Positions 25,238 to 35,998 are shown, numbered from the stretch's first letter. The stretch: DNA of 64,000 nucleotides from Ovoidimarina sp963698645 (GCA_963698645.1 CAVORP010000007.1:868001-932000); one strand, 5' to 3'. Program-made: numbers and translations. The notes: generated from the letters alone by a model not told the origin.

Positions 25238-25914
25238 GGCTTTGCCGCGCCGACCAGAGCTTTAACGCTTGGACCCATATCCTCGACGATCCGTCGGACG
25301 CCCTCGGCATTCGGGTGAATGCCGTCGCCCTGGAGTAAGGTCGCCAGTGCGGTTCCCGTGTCTTCCTGGGTGATTGCGGTCAGGAAATCGGGGTAGAGAG
25401 TTGCGCCGTGAATCTCGGCAAGTTCCGGATAAATGGCGCGGAACGAAGTTTGATACTCTGGCCCGTAGTTGCCAGGAACACTGATGCCCACCAAAAGGAC
25501 CGGAAGCTTACGGTCTTGGGCAACCGACAATATCCCGTCCAGATTAGCGCGTGAAACGCCGGGGTCGATGCCGCGCAGGACATCGTTGCCACCCAGAGCT
25601 ACGATCAGGGCGTCCACGTCTTCGGTGAGCGTCCAGTCGATTCGGGCCAGGCCACCGGCAGTCGTATCGCCGGAGACGCCTGCGTTTATCAGCCGAACGT
25701 CAAGTCCCTGCGCATCGAGCCAGCCCTGCATCTGTGGAACAAATCCCTGCTCGGAGACAAGACCATAACCCTGGGTCAGGCTGTCGCCGAGGGTTGCAAT
25801 GACAACTTCATCGGCCAGCGCGGGGCCGGATGCCAGAAGCATAACCAATCCGAACTTGCGGGTTCGTCTTATCGCCCCATATCCAACGGACAGTAACCGC
25901 CGAAAGATGCGCAT
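25234..25914 (-). CDS. Arylesterase / TesA-like SGNH hydrolase
   Basis: A 226-residue GDSL-type lipase/esterase: block I ATLGDSLTQGYG (nucleophile Ser), block III GGNDVLRGI, block V DGIHPNAEG (Asp/His). The N-terminus has an arginine-rich region and a hydrophobic segment ending GPALA-DE, so it is exported. It resembles E. coli TesA, which also lies opposite an ABC gene pair. The start at 25914 overlaps the start codon of the divergent ATPase gene; an extension to 26076 is only antisense to it. Confidence 0.85.
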   Translation of the reverse strand: MRIFRRLLSVGYGAIRRTRKFGLVMLLASGPALADEVVIATLGDSLTQGYGLVSEQGFVPQMQGWLDAQGLDVRLINAGVSGDTTAGGLARIDWTLTEDVDALIVALGGNDVLRGIDPGVSRANLDGILSVAQDRKLPVLLVGISVPGNYGPEYQTSFRAIYPELAEIHGATLYPDFLTAITQEDTGTALATLLQGDGIHPNAEGVRRIVEDMGPSVKALVGAAKP

Positions 25915-26608
25915 GACCGATCCTGTTCTGACGATGACCGATGCCTGCCTGTCTCTCGACGGAAACGCGGGGCGGGTCGATATCCTGAAGGGAATCACGC
26001 TAACCGTGTCCCGGGGGGAATCCTTGGGACTGATCGGGCCGTCTGGGTCAGGCAAGTCATCGCTCCTCATGCTCATGGGTGGGCTGGAGCGCGCGACAAG
26101 CGGGCATGTCTCGGCTCTTGGCCATGACCTGACCCGGCTCGGCGAAGACGCTCTGGCCCGGTTCCGTCGCGAACATATGGGTGTTGTCTTTCAATCCTTC
26201 CACCTAATTCCGACAATGACGGCCCTGGAGAATGTAGCAACTCCGCTGGAACTTGCCGGTGCGCCCGACGCGTTCGAACGTGCGGCTGCCGAATTGGCAC
26301 AGGTTGGCTTGGCGGGACGAATGGATCACTATCCGGCGCAGATGTCGGGTGGAGAGCAGCAGCGTGTCGCCCTTGCCCGTGCGGCGGCCCCACGGCCCGA
26401 TATCCTGCTGGCCGACGAACCGACCGGCAATCTGGATGGCAGCACAGGGGCGGCGATCATGGAGTTGTTGTTCGGTCTGCGCGACCGGCATGGCGCAACG
26501 CTGATCCTGGTGACCCATGCGCGGGAGCTTGCAGAGCGTTGTGATCGGGTGATCCGTTTGCGGGACGGCCTGATCGAGCAAAGCACGGAAGCGAAGGCCG
26601 CAGAATGA
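25913..26608 (+). CDS. ABC transporter ATP-binding protein (YbbA/LolD-type)
   Basis: A 231-residue MacB/LolD-class ATPase: Walker A GPSGSGKSS, Q-loop FQSFHLIPTMT, signature MSGGEQQRVALARA, Walker B ILLADEPTGNLD and the H-loop VTHARELAE. It works with the FtsX-like permease that overlaps it by 4 bp. As in E. coli ybbA, it lies head-to-head with a tesA-like gene. ATG 25913 is preferred; in-frame ATGs at 25907 and 25934 are possible. Likely role: mechanotransmission or lipid/lipoprotein extraction at the inner membrane rather than import. Confidence 0.85.
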   Translation: MTDPVLTMTDACLSLDGNAGRVDILKGITLTVSRGESLGLIGPSGSGKSSLLMLMGGLERATSGHVSALGHDLTRLGEDALARFRREHMGVVFQSFHLIPTMTALENVATPLELAGAPDAFERAAAELAQVGLAGRMDHYPAQMSGGEQQRVALARAAAPRPDILLADEPTGNLDGSTGAAIMELLFGLRDRHGATLILVTHARELAERCDRVIRLRDGLIEQSTEAKAAE

Positions 26609-29128
26609 CACTTCGCCTCGCCAGCCGGATTGCAGCGCGCGAGTTGCGTGGCGGGCTGTCGGGATTCCGGGTGTTTCTTGCCTGTCTGGCGCTTGGCGTC
26701 GCGGCCATTGCTGCCGTAGGTACCGTTCGCGAGAGCATCAATGCGGGGCTTCAGCGCGAAGGTGCGGTAATCCTTGGCGGAGATGCCGCGATTGCGCTGA
26801 CCTATCGCTTTGCCACCGAGGATGAGCGGGCATGGATTGGACAGGTCTCCGAAGAGGTATCGGAGATAGTCGATTTCCGCTCGATGGCCGTGACCGATAA
26901 CGATCGGGCACTGACACAGGTGAAAGCCGTGGACGGGGCCTATCCGATCTATGGGCAGACCGAGCTGGAGCCGGATATGCCGCTCGCAGCGGCGCTGAAC
27001 GGAAACGGGGCTGTCCCCGGCGCGGTGATGGATCGGGTTCTTGCCGACAGGATGGGGCTTGCGGTCGGCGATCCCTTCAGGCTGGGAACGCAGGAATTCA
27101 TCCTTTCCGCGATCCTTGTTCGCGAACCGGATGCGGCCACGGGGGGCTTTGGGCTTGGCCCGCGGACCATCGTCCACACCCGTGCTTTGGACGGGAGCGG
27201 GCTCTTGAGCCCCGGGAGCCTCTTCGACACGCAATACCGTATGCGTCTTGCCGAAGGAGTGGATCTTTCGGTGCTGGAAGCCCAAGCGCGCAAGAGCCTC
27301 GAAGGTGCGGGTATTCGCTGGCAGGATCGCAGGAACGGTGCTCCGGGCCTGTCGGAATTCGTAGATCGCTTGTCGGCCTTCCTAGTTCTCGTCGGGCTTG
27401 CCGGTCTTGCCGTGGGCGGTGTCGGTGTCTCTGCGGCCGTTCGCAGCTATCTCGATACCAAGACCGCAACCATCGCGACGCTTAAGAGCCTTGGGGCCGA
27501 CCGGCGCACAGTGTTCTTGACGTATTTCCTTCAGGTCGGCGCGCTGACCATTATCGGCATTCTGCTTGGACTGACACTGGGCAGCCTCGTGCCTCTGTTG
27601 TTTGCGCCGCTGATCGAAGCGAAGTCTTCCGGTTCCTGCGGAATTCGCTTTGCATCTTCGACCGCTTGCCGAAGCTGCCCTCTATGGGCTGTTAGCGGCT
27701 CTGCTCTTTACCGTTTGGCCCCTTGCCCGGACCGAAGAAGTCCGCGCGGCAGAACTGTTTCGTGATGTCGGTTTGTCGCACCGGGGGCTGCCGCGACCAA
27801 TCTGGATCGCAGTGACCATGGCAATCCTCGGAACCCTTATCGCAAGTGCGGCTCTTCTTTCCGGTCTTGTCAGATTAACCCTTTGGTCGGCGGCTGGCCT
27901 GGTTGCTTCCTTTGTGGCGCTGATCTTTGCGTCGATCGCGATCCGCCTGATAGCACGTCGTCTGGCGCGGGCGCACTGGATGCGTGGGCGCACGACGGTC
28001 CGCCTTGCCATGGGTGCGGTTGGCGGACCCGGGTCCGAGACCACGTCGGTCGTTCTTTCCCTTGGGCTCGGACTGACGGTCTTGGCGGCAATCGGGCAGA
28101 TCGACTCCAATCTGCGCGGCGCGATCGCCCGCGATCTTCCGAAAGTCGCACCATCGTATTTCGTTGTCGATATTCAGAACAATCAGCTTGAGGGTTTCCG
28201 CGACCTCATGGCCGCAACACCGGGTGTCGAAACGGTGGAAAGCGCACCCATGCTGCGCGGCGTCATTACCCGGATCAACGGACAACCGGCGGCCGAAGTC
28301 GCGGGGGATCATTGGGTGCTGGAAGGGGACCGCGGCTTGACCTATTCGGTGACCCCGCCGGATGGAGCCGTGATCACGGCTGGCACATGGTGGGAGCCCG
28401 ACTATTCGGGTCCGCCGCAGATCAGTTTCGCAGCCGAAGAAGCTGCCGAAATGAACCTGTCCCTGGGCGATGAGATCACGATAAATATCCTTGGGCGGGA
28501 TATCACTGCCACAATCACGAGCTTCCGCGAAGTCGATTTTTCGACGGCGGGGATCGGATTCATCCTCTCGATGAACCCGGCTGCGCTTGCGGGAGCACCG
28601 CACACGCATATCGCCACGATCTATGCGGATGAAGCCGCAGAGGCGGGGATTCTGCGCGACTTGGCGCAAGCCTATCCGAACATCACTGCAATCCGGGTGC
28701 GCGATGCGATCGATCGTGTCTCGGAAGTGCTGCGCACGATCGCAGCAGCGGTGACATATGGCGCGCTGGCGACCCTGATCACCGGCGGCATCGTCTTGAT
28801 CGGTGCGGCTGCGGCGGGTGAGCGCGGGCGGACCTTTGAGGCTGCCGTTCTAAAGACGCTGGGAGCCACCCGTGGTGCGATCCTCGCGAACTTCGCGATG
28901 CGCTCGGCTTTACTCGGGGCTGCGGCGGGGCTGGTCGCCATTGCAGCGGGGGCCGCGGCGGGTTGGGGCATCACCCGTTTCGTTATGGACACTGACTTTG
29001 TCTTCGAGCCGATCTCGGCGATCGCAATCGTAGCGGGTGGAATTCTGGTGACGCTCTTGGCGGGCCTTGCTTTTGCATGGCGACCGCTGGCCGCGCGTCC
29101 CGCTGGCGTACTTCGGGCCCGCGAATGA
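26605..29128 (+). CDS. FtsX-like ABC transporter permease (YbbP type), frameshifted
   Basis: About 840 residues when corrected: an N-terminal helix, a large periplasmic domain, three helices with an FtsX fold (LVLVGLAGLAVGGVGVSAAV), a second half repeating this, and a last FtsX domain ending at 29128. The frame is lost near 27625, after LFAPLIEA, by one extra base (or two missing); the expected LPVPAEFALHLRPLAEAAL follows in the next frame. Everything after that is intact, so an error is likely. Partner of the ATPase upstream. Confidence 0.85.
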
Positions 29129-29142
29129 TCCACCATTTTCCC

Positions 29143-29171
29143 TTGACGCCTTGGCACCATATCTCTACCTA
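29143..29171 (+). promoter_or_regulatory. Putative promoter of tRNA-Met
   Basis: TTGACG at 29143-29148, 17-bp spacer, TACCTA at 29166-29171, 12 bp before the tRNA: the same layout as upstream of tRNA-Lys at 5538. Confidence 0.5.
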
Positions 29172-29183
29172 GCGCGTCGCAGT

Positions 29184-29260
29184 GGCGGAGTAGCTCAGTT
29201 GGTTAGAGCAGCGGAATCATAATCCGCGTGTCGGGGGTTCAAGTCCCTCCTCCGCTACCA
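29184..29260 (+). tRNA. tRNA-Met, elongator type (anticodon CAT)
   Basis: A 77-nt cloverleaf with encoded CCA: acceptor GGCGGAG/CTCCGCT region, D-arm GCTC...GAGC, anticodon stem GCGGA/TCCGC with loop ATCATAA (anticodon CAU), T-arm GGGGG-TTCAAGT-CCCTC. It lacks the three G-C pairs of the initiator anticodon stem. A CAU anticodon could also be a lysidine-modified tRNA-Ile; the body resembles elongator tRNA-Met of alphaproteobacteria. Confidence 0.92.
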
Positions 29261-29390
29261 ATATCTCCGAATACTCACTGAAGCTCTCGTTGGCGTGTCC
29301 GTCATCAGCGTTATTGGGCCAGTTGCCAGCGTGGTCTACAAGCGACACTGGCTCATCAGGTTCGTCGGATTGTGCGGCTGATCAGCGGTG

Positions 29391-29424
29391 ACGCAAGCCC
29401 CGGTGCACCGACCGGGGCTTGCGT
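29391..29424. terminator. Stem-loop terminator downstream of the peptide-binding protein gene
   Basis: 14-bp perfect stem ACGCAAGCCCCGGT with its complement and a 6-base loop, 17 bp beyond the stop of the minus-strand gene at 29442 and downstream of tRNA-Met. It can serve both converging transcripts. T-runs are short. Confidence 0.65.
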
Positions 29425-29441
29425 CGTTTGTGTGGTCGATC

Positions 29442-31028
29442 TCATGATCGGGCAAAGCTGAAATACTTGATCTTCGGCGTGTTTTCGGGCTGGACCTCGA
29501 TGTCGAGATCAGAGCGCATACCCCAGTTCAGTACCTGATGGTGGATCGGAAGATACAGGACTTCGTCCTGAACCGTCTTCCAGATGTCGGCGATCATGCC
29601 GTTGCGCTTTTCGAGATCTGTTTCAGAAGCAAGCGCTTGAATGACCTCGTCGAGTTCCGGGTTGGAATAGCGCGTTCCGTTCCACGAGCCATATTTATCG
29701 CCCTTGGTGTGCACGAGGAAGTTGAACACGTACTCCAAGTCAAAGGTAGGAACACCCCAACCCAGCATGTAGAAGTCGGTTTCGAGGTTGTTGATCAGCG
29801 GGAAATGCTGCGCTTTCGGTTTGGCATCGAGATTTACCGTGATGCCGATCTGGGCAAGCATTCCGACGGCAGCCTGACAGATCGCTTCGTCGTTGATGTA
29901 GCGGTCATTTGGGCAATCGAGTTGGATCGAGAATCCATCGCCATAACCGGCCTCGGCGAGCAGGGCCTTTGCAGCTTCGACATCGGTCTCCGGCACTGCG
30001 TCAAGTTCGGGGGTCCAGCCGTTGACGAAGGGTGGCATGATAACACCCGCTGGCTCGGATTGGCCGCGCATCACGACCTGCTGGATCGCGTCGCGATTGA
30101 TGGCGATCTTCATCGCTTCCCGCACGCGTTTGTCGGCCAGCGGGTTTGCGTCATCGACATTGTCGTTCTTCAGATCGGCATCACCCATATTCATGCCGAA
30201 GAAGATCACCCGGTTCTCAGGTGCCGTGCTGACAGTCAGGTTGTCCGCGGCGGCAACGCGCTGGATGTCCTGAACTGGAACGTTCTGTATGAAATCGACT
30301 TCGCCTGACAGGAGTGCGGCAATCCGCGTGGCCGCGTTCTGGATCGGTGTGTATTCGATCCGGGTCACTTCCATCGGAAAATCGTCCTTGCCCCAGTAAT
30401 TGTCGTTGATTTCCAGGACCGTCTTCACATCCGGCTCGCGGCTGATCAGCTTGTAGGGGCCCGTTCCGTTTGCGTTCTTTGCTGCGAACGTGTCTTCGCC
30501 GCCTTCGTAATCCTGAACCTTCACGGCGTTGTTCGCCTCTGCCCATCCCTTGTCCATGATGAACATGTTGGTCAGGTTCGAAGGCATAATTGGGTTGGGA
30601 CCATTGGTTTCGATCTCGATCTGGTATGGACCGGTCGCGCGTACTTCCTTCACGCTTGCAAGAAGTTCCTTGTAGTCGGAATCTTCAGTCATCGCGCGGT
30701 CGAGGGAGAACTTCACATCTTCGCTGTCGAAAGCAGCGCCGTCATGAAAGGTCACGCCTTCGCGGAGGGTGAATACCCAGACATTCGGATTGTCCGGCGA
30801 AACGCCCCACTCGGTTGCGAGAGCAGGAACCATCTGTCCGGTCATGTCGCGAATGACCAGCGGTTCCATGATCTGATGATTGAGTGTCGAGGTTGGACCC
30901 TCGTTCTGGGCGTGCGGGTCTAGCGTAAGCGCATCGCCCTCGCGTGCCCAACGAAGTGTCTCGGCGCTTGCCGCACCGGCTGTCAGTGCCACGGTGGAGG
31001 CAGCCAGCATTAGATGGCGTAGAGTCAT
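29442..31028 (-). CDS. Orphan peptide ABC transporter substrate-binding protein
   Basis: A 528-residue family 5 solute-binding protein. Signal peptide 1-22 (GAASAE), then LRWAREGDALTLDPHAQNEG, LREGVTFHDGAAF and NGTGPYKLISREP, the usual SBP_bac_5 landmarks. No permease or ATPase gene is adjacent, so it either feeds another Dpp/Opp system or its partners lie elsewhere. Only distantly similar to DppA at 16753. A terminator hairpin follows; the start has a short GGGAGAAACC site. Confidence 0.88.
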   Translation of the reverse strand: MTLRHLMLAASTVALTAGAASAETLRWAREGDALTLDPHAQNEGPTSTLNHQIMEPLVIRDMTGQMVPALATEWGVSPDNPNVWVFTLREGVTFHDGAAFDSEDVKFSLDRAMTEDSDYKELLASVKEVRATGPYQIEIETNGPNPIMPSNLTNMFIMDKGWAEANNAVKVQDYEGGEDTFAAKNANGTGPYKLISREPDVKTVLEINDNYWGKDDFPMEVTRIEYTPIQNAATRIAALLSGEVDFIQNVPVQDIQRVAAADNLTVSTAPENRVIFFGMNMGDADLKNDNVDDANPLADKRVREAMKIAINRDAIQQVVMRGQSEPAGVIMPPFVNGWTPELDAVPETDVEAAKALLAEAGYGDGFSIQLDCPNDRYINDEAICQAAVGMLAQIGITVNLDAKPKAQHFPLINNLETDFYMLGWGVPTFDLEYVFNFLVHTKGDKYGSWNGTRYSNPELDEVIQALASETDLEKRNGMIADIWKTVQDEVLYLPIHHQVLNWGMRSDLDIEVQPENTPKIKYFSFARS

Positions 31029-31178
31029 CAGGTTTCTCCCAAAGGGTTCTTTTGATTATGGCAAGTGATTATGCCTTCGCGCGCGGGATGTGCAACCCAA
31101 GCGGGCATCTGGGCGGTTAGCAGGGCAAATCACCCTGAAAGATGCCAAGTCGCTGATCGTCGACATCGGGAATTGCTG

Positions 31179-31754
31179 CTATTCCGGGCATTGGGGAAAT
31201 GGATCGAGATGCAGGTTCAGCCGGAAGTAGCGTGTGGCCCGGGCGCAATCGTCGAAAAGTGGATAATGGTCAGCCTTGGCGGGATTTGCCCGGATGGCCG
31301 GGTCATGGGTAATGGCGAGGAATCGGGCGCAGCGCCGAAGGTTGTTGACGACTGCCACGGCATCTTCCGGCCACAGGTGATTGAGGGTTTGACGGCAGAC
31401 GATCAGATCCGTGTGCGGGTAGGCGTGTGTGCGAGCATCAGTGACATCGAAGTGCCAATCCCGATCCGGAAATGCCGCCCGATTGCGGTTGACGATCACA
31501 TGCGAGACATCGAAGCCATGAAACGCAATGCCCTCGGTTTCTGCAAGGACATGGGGCCACCATGCCATACCCCCGCAACTGACGTCCACGATCCGGCCGA
31601 TCGCATTGGATCGTATGAATCGAACCAGCCCCTTGATGAGCGGATCTTCCGGGCCAAGCGCGCTGCCTGGCCCCGAACCGTTTCCTGCGGTGGTCCAGCG
31701 ATTGGTGCGGTAGACACGGTCAAAGACTGGCCTGAGGTCGGAGGTATGGGGCAT
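31179..31754 (-). CDS. Class I SAM-dependent methyltransferase-like protein
   Basis: A 191-residue protein with a glycine motif near residues 54-66 (GRIVDVSCGGMAWW), a plausible SAM-binding loop (usual form D.GCG.G.), then an acidic FHGFDVSHV segment and a DLIVCRQTLNHLWPEDA motif like the D-x-x-x-x-x-x-L-x-H of methyltransferases. The C-terminus lacks recognisable substrate motifs. The start is taken as ATG 31754; an ATG at 31850 would run into the end of rimO. It lies 49 bp after rimO and may share its transcript. Substrate unknown. Confidence 0.65.
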   Translation of the reverse strand: MPHTSDLRPVFDRVYRTNRWTTAGNGSGPGSALGPEDPLIKGLVRFIRSNAIGRIVDVSCGGMAWWPHVLAETEGIAFHGFDVSHVIVNRNRAAFPDRDWHFDVTDARTHAYPHTDLIVCRQTLNHLWPEDAVAVVNNLRRCARFLAITHDPAIRANPAKADHYPLFDDCARATRYFRLNLHLDPFPQCPE

Positions 31755-31803
31755 ACTCGGACAATCGTCAAAAATGGTGAATGGTCGGTTTACGGACCTA
31801 AAC

Positions 31804-33178
31804 TCAAGCCGGGACCAGTCGGCCCCACAGATCGTATTCCCCGGCCTCATCGACCTTGACTGTTACGATATCCCCTGGGCTCAGCCTCTCGTGCCCTTCG
31901 TCGATAAAGAGATTCCCGTCGATTTCCGGAGCGTCGGCTTTGGTCCGGCATGTGGCGGCATCGACATCGACCTCGTCGACGATGACCTGGATCGTCTGGC
32001 CCACCTTTGCCGCCAGCTTTGCCTCTGAGATCTCCTGCGCACGGGCCATGAACCGCTCCCAGCGGTCCTGTTTGACGTCCTCGTCCACATGGCCGGGCAG
32101 GGCGTTCGAGCGAGCCCCATCCACGTTTTCGTATTTGAAGCAGCCCACCCGATCGAGCTGGGCCTCGTTGAGCCAGTCGAGCAGAGTTCTGGAACTCTGC
32201 TTCGGTTTCGCCCGGATAGCCGACGATGAACGTCGAGCGCAGCGTGATGTCCGGGCAATCGGTGCGCCAAGAGATGATTTCGTCAAGAGTCTTCGCGGCC
32301 GCGGCAGGCCGGGCCATGCGGCGCAAGACATCCGGATGTGCATGTTGAAACGGAATATCGAGATAGGGCAACACCAGCCCCTCGGCCATGAGTGGGACCA
32401 GTTGCCGGACATGCGGGTAGGGGTAAACGTAGTGTAGTCTGACCCATGCTCCCAGCGCCCCCAGATCGCGGGCGAGGTCGGTGATGTGGGCGCGGTGGCC
32501 GTTCGCCTCGGCATGTCGGATGTCGATGCCGTAGGCAGAGGTATCCTGACTGATGACCAGCAATTCCTTGACGCCGGCATCGACAAGTCGCTCGGCTTCG
32601 CGGATCACCGCATGCGCAGGGCGCGACACGAGCCGTCCGCGCATATCCGGAATGATGCAAAACTTGCACTTGTGATTGCAGCCTTCGGAAATCTTCAGAT
32701 AGCTGTAGTGACGCGGGGTCAGTGAGATCCCACGTGCAGGCAGAAGGTCGATAAAGGGATCTGGGTCGGGTGGGACCGCGGCATGAACCGCATCCAGAAC
32801 CGCCTCGTATTGATGGGGTCCGGTCACGGCCAGGACGGTTGGATGCGCACCGGTGATGTATTCAGGTTCTGCCCCGAGACAACCGGTCACGATTACCCGA
32901 CCGTTTTCTGCCAAGGCCTCGCCAATTGCTTCGAGGCTCTCGGCCTTTGCACTGTCAAGAAATCCACAGGTGTTTACGATCACGGCATCTGCTCCGCTGT
33001 AGTCGGGAGAGATTGCATAGCCCTCTGCGCGCAGCCGGGTGAGAATGCGTTCGCTATCCACCAACGCCTTTGGGCAACCAAGCGAGACCATACCGATGGT
33101 GGGTTGCCCCACGCGCCGTTCGGCGGGCACACGGGCGCGTGCCAGATCTGGACGAAGGTCTGAAGGGTTCTGACTCAT
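31804..33178 (-). CDS. rimO: Ribosomal protein uS12 methylthiotransferase RimO, frameshifted
   Basis: Radical-SAM enzyme that methylthiolates an Asp of ribosomal protein S12. The N-terminal UPF0004 domain has cysteines in SLGCPKA, NTCGFL and TGCLGAE; the SAM domain has CNHKCKFC; a TRAM domain ends the protein. After YPGETEAEFQ, near 32188, one extra A shifts the frame; TLLDWLNEAQLDRVGCFKYE continues in the next. Corrected length about 457 residues, normal for RimO. The indel lies in an imperfect palindrome (GCAGAGTTCT/GGAACTCTGC), a plausible site for a sequencing or assembly error. Confidence 0.9.
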
Positions 33179-33236
33179 GGCCCGCGCTATAGCGGTGGCA
33201 GAGTGTCAGGGGAAGGGGCGATGGACGGGCGGCAAG

Positions 33237-33678
33237 TCAGGGGATAGGAAGCGCCGTCGTTTCCTTGATATCTTCCATGACAAAGCTGGCTGAGACATCC
33301 TCGAGGTCGATCCGCTTGGTCTGCTTCTTGCAGAGTTGGTCGTACGCGGCCACAACGGCAACGCATGCGCGAATCAAGTAATCCTGTTCGCCTGAGGTCT
33401 GAGAGGCACGCAGGATGTCCTGCATGCTTCGTAGGGCCTTTATGAAAGCGTCGGCCCAAGCGGCATTATGCCAATCGGTCTTGAGCGAGATGAACACAAT
33501 CAGACCGCGACCGATCTTGTTGGCATCCACAAGGGCAACGGGCCCGTAATCAGGCCATCCCCTTCCAGCCGTCAGATGCCTCTCGATGTGGAGCTGCGGG
33601 GCAGGCCGACATCCTCCGCCAGAGCCTCGACCGAACGTCCTGCTTCGACTGCATCAAAATGCGCCGGTCAATATCATC
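33237..33678 (-). pseudogene. Degenerate Lrp/AsnC-family regulator
   Basis: Reading the minus strand in three frames reconstructs an Lrp/AsnC protein. DDIDRRIL (the usual N-terminus) is in one frame. AGRSVEALAEDVGLPRSST and, after a TGA, RLEGDGLI (the helix-turn-helix) are in the second. GPVALVDANKIGRGLIVFIS through DVSASFVMEDIKETTALPI (the RAM effector domain, 33237-33545) is in the third. No start codon is in frame with the N-terminus. At least two frame changes and one stop within about 150 bp exceed the one-indel-per-gene pattern elsewhere, so this is probably a real pseudogene. The 97-residue C-terminal frame alone could be annotated as a hypothetical protein. Confidence 0.65.
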
Positions 33679-33697
33679 ATATGTTGTCGTTTCAGCA

Positions 33698-34086
33698 GAG
33701 TATGGACAACTTCTCCCTGATCAAATGGAGAATCATCGATGTTCGGGCGCGAACTTCGCAGTTGGTCCGCCATTCTCTTGGTCCATCGACTAGGAGAGAT
33801 GCCTATCCAGTCCGTGACATGAACTTTCGCTGGCGGTCCCAATTCTGTGGATGAAAGCTATTTCGAACATTTCTGGTTCGCCACTCGCTTTGCGATTCTC
33901 TGGCGGCTGCTGCGGGTGCGGCGCTTGTTCACGCGTTCCTGACGTTCCTGTTCGAAAGAACGGCGAGTTCCATGGTTGCGAAGCTCCATTCCAAGACCTG
34001 TAGTCGTGGAAGAGCTTCCTATCCGTCCCCTTGAAGCGCGGCCCCGCAGGGGCCATCCTTCCTGCAACTGAGCAGGAGAAATAATC
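33698..34086. other. 389-bp gap upstream of the asmA-like gene
   Basis: No supported gene. Short open frames on both strands lack ribosome-binding sites and recognisable motifs. It contains the promoter side of the decayed lrp-like gene and, near 34071, a GCAGGAG site that serves the asmA-like gene. A divergent target of the former regulator could have been lost here, but no remnant is identifiable. Confidence 0.4.
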
Positions 34087-35998
34087 ATGCGCTGGATGAT
34101 CAGAATCGCTGGAGTCCTTTTGCTTGCCGTTGTGGCGCTTGTGGGAGCATTGCTTCTTCTACCGGTCGACCGCATCGCCGGGCTGGCGGAAAGCCGGTTC
34201 GAGGCGGCAACGGGTAGAACGCTGGTGGTGGAGGGAGATGCACGGCCATCGATCTGGCCGAATCTTAGGGATCGAAACCGGAGCCATCGAGATCTCTGAA
34301 CCAGGTGGAGGCGAGAGATTCCTGCGCGCCGAGGCGCTTTCGATTGGCGTGGATTGGCGGGCGCTGATTGGCGGCGACATCCGTATTACGGAGGTCACCG
34401 TTGATGGTCCGGACATTACCCTGCGTCCCGCCACGGCGAGCGCGGAAGCTTCCTCCAGTGGCGCGGCCCCGGCAGATGGACCGACGACCTTTTCGATCGA
34501 CAGGGCTGTGATCCGCAATGGTCGGGTTACGATCCTTGGCGCGGATGGGGCGACGACACGCGTGGCTGGGGTGAATATGAGTTTGACCTTGCCCGAATTC
34601 GACGGGCCATTCGAACTGGATGGGTCCGCCGAGGTCAACGGTCAGGCGATGGATTTGCAAATTGCTGGGTCCTCCCTTGCTGCGCTGATCGGTGCGGGTG
34701 CGGAAGGAGTCTTGATTGAAGCAGCCGCTGATGACATGAGCGCTCGATTTGCCGGACAGGTGGGGCTTGAGCCATTCGGCGCGTCGGGTCGGCTGGAGCT
34801 TGACCTCGGGCGCTTGTCAGGGGTTTCCGCACTGGCCGGGATCGCGCGGCCAGATCTTGCGCGTGGGCTAGGCGCCGAAACCATTTCTATTGCGGCGGAT
34901 GCCGAGATTTCGTCCGACCAGATAGCGCTTTTGGGATCGGCGATCACTTTGGACCAAAACCGGTTGAACGGAGATTTGACCATCGCCCTTAATGGTCCGC
35001 GCCCCCGGATATCCGGGACACTTGCCGCAGATAGATTGATGATCGATGGCGGGGAGGATACGGGGTCTTCGGGGAGCGGAAACCGGGCCGAAAGCTCGGG
35101 TTGGTCAACTGCACCCATAGACGTCTCGGGTCTGGGCGCGGTGGACCTGGATCTTTCGTTCGCGGCAGCGAGAATCGATACTGGGACCTCGCAGCTCGGA
35201 CGCACGCGGCTTCAGCTTACCCTGGATGACCGGCGGCTGGTTGCGACGATCCGCGAACTAATAGCCTACGATGGCAGTGTCGCGGGAGCGATCGTGGTGA
35301 ACGGCCGGGGCGGACTTTCGGCCAGCGCGGATCTGAAAGGTTCCGCTATCGCGATTTCGCGCCTGTTTGCCGAGCTTCTGGATTTTGATCGCCTGATTGC
35401 GCTGGGCGATATGGAAATCAAGGTGCTGGGATCGGGGAATTCGATGAATGCCCTGATGAACTCGCTGGATGGCGGCGGCAGTTTCCGCTTCGGTGCGGGC
35501 GAACTACTCGGTCTTGATCTTGTCGGGATGCTAAGAAATCTCGACACGTCCTTTGTCGGCGAGGGTGCCAGTACGATTTTTGACGAGATTACCGGCACAT
35601 TCCGAATTGTGGACGGGGTGGTGATAAACGAAAACCTGCGCATGACAGCGCCTCTGTTCAGCGCAACAGGCAGCGGTCAGGTGGGGCTGGGCGGACAGAC
35701 GCTGAATTATCGGCTGGTGCCAAAGATCCTGCAGGGGGAGGGCGCCGGGATCAGCGTTCCGGTAAAGATCACCGGTACATGGGACAGCCCAAAATTCGGG
35801 TTGGATATGGCGGGTCTGATCAACGAGAATGCTCGTGAAGAAATTGAAGCCGCTAAGGACAAGGTCGAGCAGCAACTGAAAGACAAGGTCCAGGAGCGGC
35901 TGGGAACGACCACGGGGCAATCCGCCGAAGATGCGTTGAAACAGAAGCTGACCGAAGAGGCGGGCAAGGGTTTGCTCAAGCTATTTGGCGGGAATTGA
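34087..35998 (+). CDS. AsmA-family protein, frameshifted
   Basis: A large periplasmic protein anchored by an N-terminal helix (about 6-27), belonging to the AsmA/TamB-like bridge proteins implicated in outer-membrane lipid homeostasis. The N-terminus, MRWMIRIAGVLLLAVVAL, then VDRIAGLAESRFEAATGRTL, is in one frame to about 34265; an extra base then moves the rest (LGIETGAIEISEPGGG onwards) to the next frame. The C-terminal AsmA domain (SGNSMNALMNSLDGGGSFRF, NYRLVPKI) is complete. Corrected length about 636 residues. The GCAGGAG site near the ATG fixes the start. Confidence 0.85.

Noticed and set aside
29261..29390. Short plus-strand open frame after tRNA-Met
   Set aside because: Fewer than 40 codons, no start or ribosome site and no motif; treated as spacer before the terminator hairpin.
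32181..32200. 20-bp near-palindrome in rimO as a regulatory site
   Set aside because: It lies inside coding sequence at the frameshift point and is explained by the protein sequence plus one inserted base.
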